From the NCBI GenBank assembly GCA_002171375.1, contig NHFK01000002.1:28605-43209 (forward strand): a stretch of 14,605 nucleotides of DNA, in the 5' to 3' direction. A program made the translations under genes and the position numbers. Positions 13,734-14,605 of the stretch are shown in pieces (within the stretch, counting starts at the first letter, position 1; each line of letters begins with the position of its first letter). The stretch comes from Alphaproteobacteria bacterium TMED109 (lineage in GTDB: Bacteria; Pseudomonadota; Alphaproteobacteria; TMED109). Below the pieces are notes generated by a model that was not told the DNA's origin, made no database searches, and saw only the letters and a list, made by a program, of their open reading frames with translations.

Positions 13734-14605
13734 TTATTCTATATTCTGTAATAAAGCTAATTTTTTATATAAAGATGATTTTTCTAATAATTCGTCATGA
13801 TTGCCTATAGCAGAAATCTTTCCTTTATCTAATACTATAATTCGATTTGAATTAGTAACAGTTGATAAACGATGCGCAATAATTATAGTTGTTCTGTTTT
13901 TAGAAATACCTGAAAGTGTTTGCTTTATTTTATCTTCAGCTTCAGAATCTAATGAACTCGTGGGTTCATCTAGAATTAATATAGCTGGATTTCTTAAGAT
14001 AGCTCTTGCTATAGCTATCCTCTGTCTTTCTCCTCCTGATAAATTAGCACCATTTTCTCCAATCATTGTTTCGTAACCATCTGGTAATAATTTAATAAAT
14101 TTATCTGCTTCTGCCTCTCTTGCAGAGGATTCAATATCTAATTGCTTAGCATTTTGATTTCCAAAAGCTATATTCTCCGATACTGTTCCATGGAAAAGTA
14201 GAGTATCTTGGGAAACTATAGCAATATTTTTTCTTAAAGAAGAAATTTTAATTTTTTTCAGGTTTTTTCCATCAATAAAAACATCTCCACTATAAGGATC
14301 AAAAAATCTTAATAATAAATTTACTAATGTTGATTTACCCGAACCACTGGGGCCAACAACTGCAATAGTTTCTCCAGCATCAATATCTAAATTAATATTA
14401 TCTAATGCTGCAATATTCTTATCAGAATAATTATAAATAACATTCTTGAATAAAATATTACCTTTAAATATTTTTATTTCTTCTGCATTTTCACTATCAA
14501 TAACTCTGGACCTAGAGTCAATTCCTCCAAAAACTCTATTAGCTGCAGCAGTCCCTTCTTGAAGAACAGAATTTAAAGTACCTAATGCTCTGGCTGGTCC
14601 TACTG
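13734..14605 (-). CDS. ABC transporter, permease/ATP-binding fusion (MsbA-like), C-terminal 290 residues
   Basis: The frame is open from the stop at 13734 to the right edge, so the N-terminal membrane domain is missing. The visible part begins with the end of the last membrane helix and linker (ALGTLNSVLQEGTAAANRVF) and a complete nucleotide-binding domain. That domain has Walker A GPSGSGKST, Q-loop VSQDTLLFHGTV, signature LSGGERQRIAIARA, Walker B ILILDEPTSSLD, and H-loop IIAHRLST. The QEGTAAANRVF linker and high similarity of pattern favour the MsbA/type IV exporter group that flips lipid A core or other lipids across the inner membrane. Other exporters of this class cannot be excluded without the membrane part. 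The ATG at 14066 is internal and not a start. Confidence 0.93.
   Translation of the reverse strand, partial: VGPARALGTLNSVLQEGTAAANRVFGGIDSRSRVIDSENAEEIKIFKGNILFKNVIYNYSDKNIAALDNINLDIDAGETIAVVGPSGSGKSTLVNLLLRFFDPYSGDVFIDGKNLKKIKISSLRKNIAIVSQDTLLFHGTVSENIAFGNQNAKQLDIESSAREAEADKFIKLLPDGYETMIGENGANLSGGERQRIAIARAILRNPAILILDEPTSSLDSEAEDKIKQTLSGISKNRTTIIIAHRLSTVTNSNRIIVLDKGKISAIGNHDELLEKSSLYKKLALLQNIE

Noticed and set aside
1..14605. CRISPR arrays, insertion sequences, long direct repeats, known riboswitches
   Set aside because: None were seen on reading through both strands; there are no regularly spaced repeats or transposase motifs.

Overview
The window comes from a very AT-rich genome (roughly 30% G+C by eye) with tight gene spacing, many A/T-ending codons and intergenic gaps of often only a few bases. 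The order dcd-murA-DUF2948-hisG-hisD-UPF0262-infA-maf-tRNA-Phe, plus UPF0262 and DUF2948 themselves, points to an alphaproteobacterium. Low G+C and compactness suggest a streamlined marine lineage (Pelagibacterales or HIMB59/AEGEAN-169-like). That placement is inference.

Region 1 (1-4599) is metabolic. A leftward ornithine cyclodeaminase-like gene is cut by the left edge. Divergent from it are a PduO-type cobalamin adenosyltransferase, an M20 amidohydrolase, an extended SDR (epimerase/dehydratase-like) and a carboxyltransferase subunit of a biotin-dependent acyl-CoA carboxylase. The last three have tight spacing and good ribosome binding sites, so they are probably one transcript for an acyl/amino-acid-type catabolic route. 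The adenosyltransferase would make the B12 cofactor of methylmalonyl-CoA mutase, which would fit if the carboxylase acts on propionyl-CoA.

Region 2 (4606-6917) is an accessory patch of small genes: a secreted 111-residue protein, a 34-residue GTG-start membrane peptide, a SnoaL-like protein and a 74-residue hypothetical on the minus strand; then on the plus strand a 49-residue Lys-rich peptide with a double-glycine-like motif and two small membrane proteins of 79 and 57 residues. Several have textbook Shine-Dalgarno sites, so they are probably real despite their size.

Region 3 (7050-12964, all minus) is the conserved housekeeping block. Transcribed leftward, it holds a 45-residue basic protein, dcd, murA, DUF2948, hisG (short form), hisD, UPF0262, infA, maf and tRNA-Phe(GAA). 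It combines dUTP supply, peptidoglycan precursor synthesis, histidine synthesis and translation initiation. Genes overlap or nearly touch from murA to UPF0262.

Region 4 (13057-14605) holds a plus-strand dual-specificity/tyrosine phosphatase-like gene whose best start codon appears to be ATT, convergent with the C-terminal part of an MsbA-like ABC transporter that runs off the right edge.

The most unusual points are the non-canonical start of the phosphatase, the small-protein patch including the double-glycine-like peptide, and the apparent absence of the ribonuclease E/G and yacG genes usually found between maf and tRNA-Phe.
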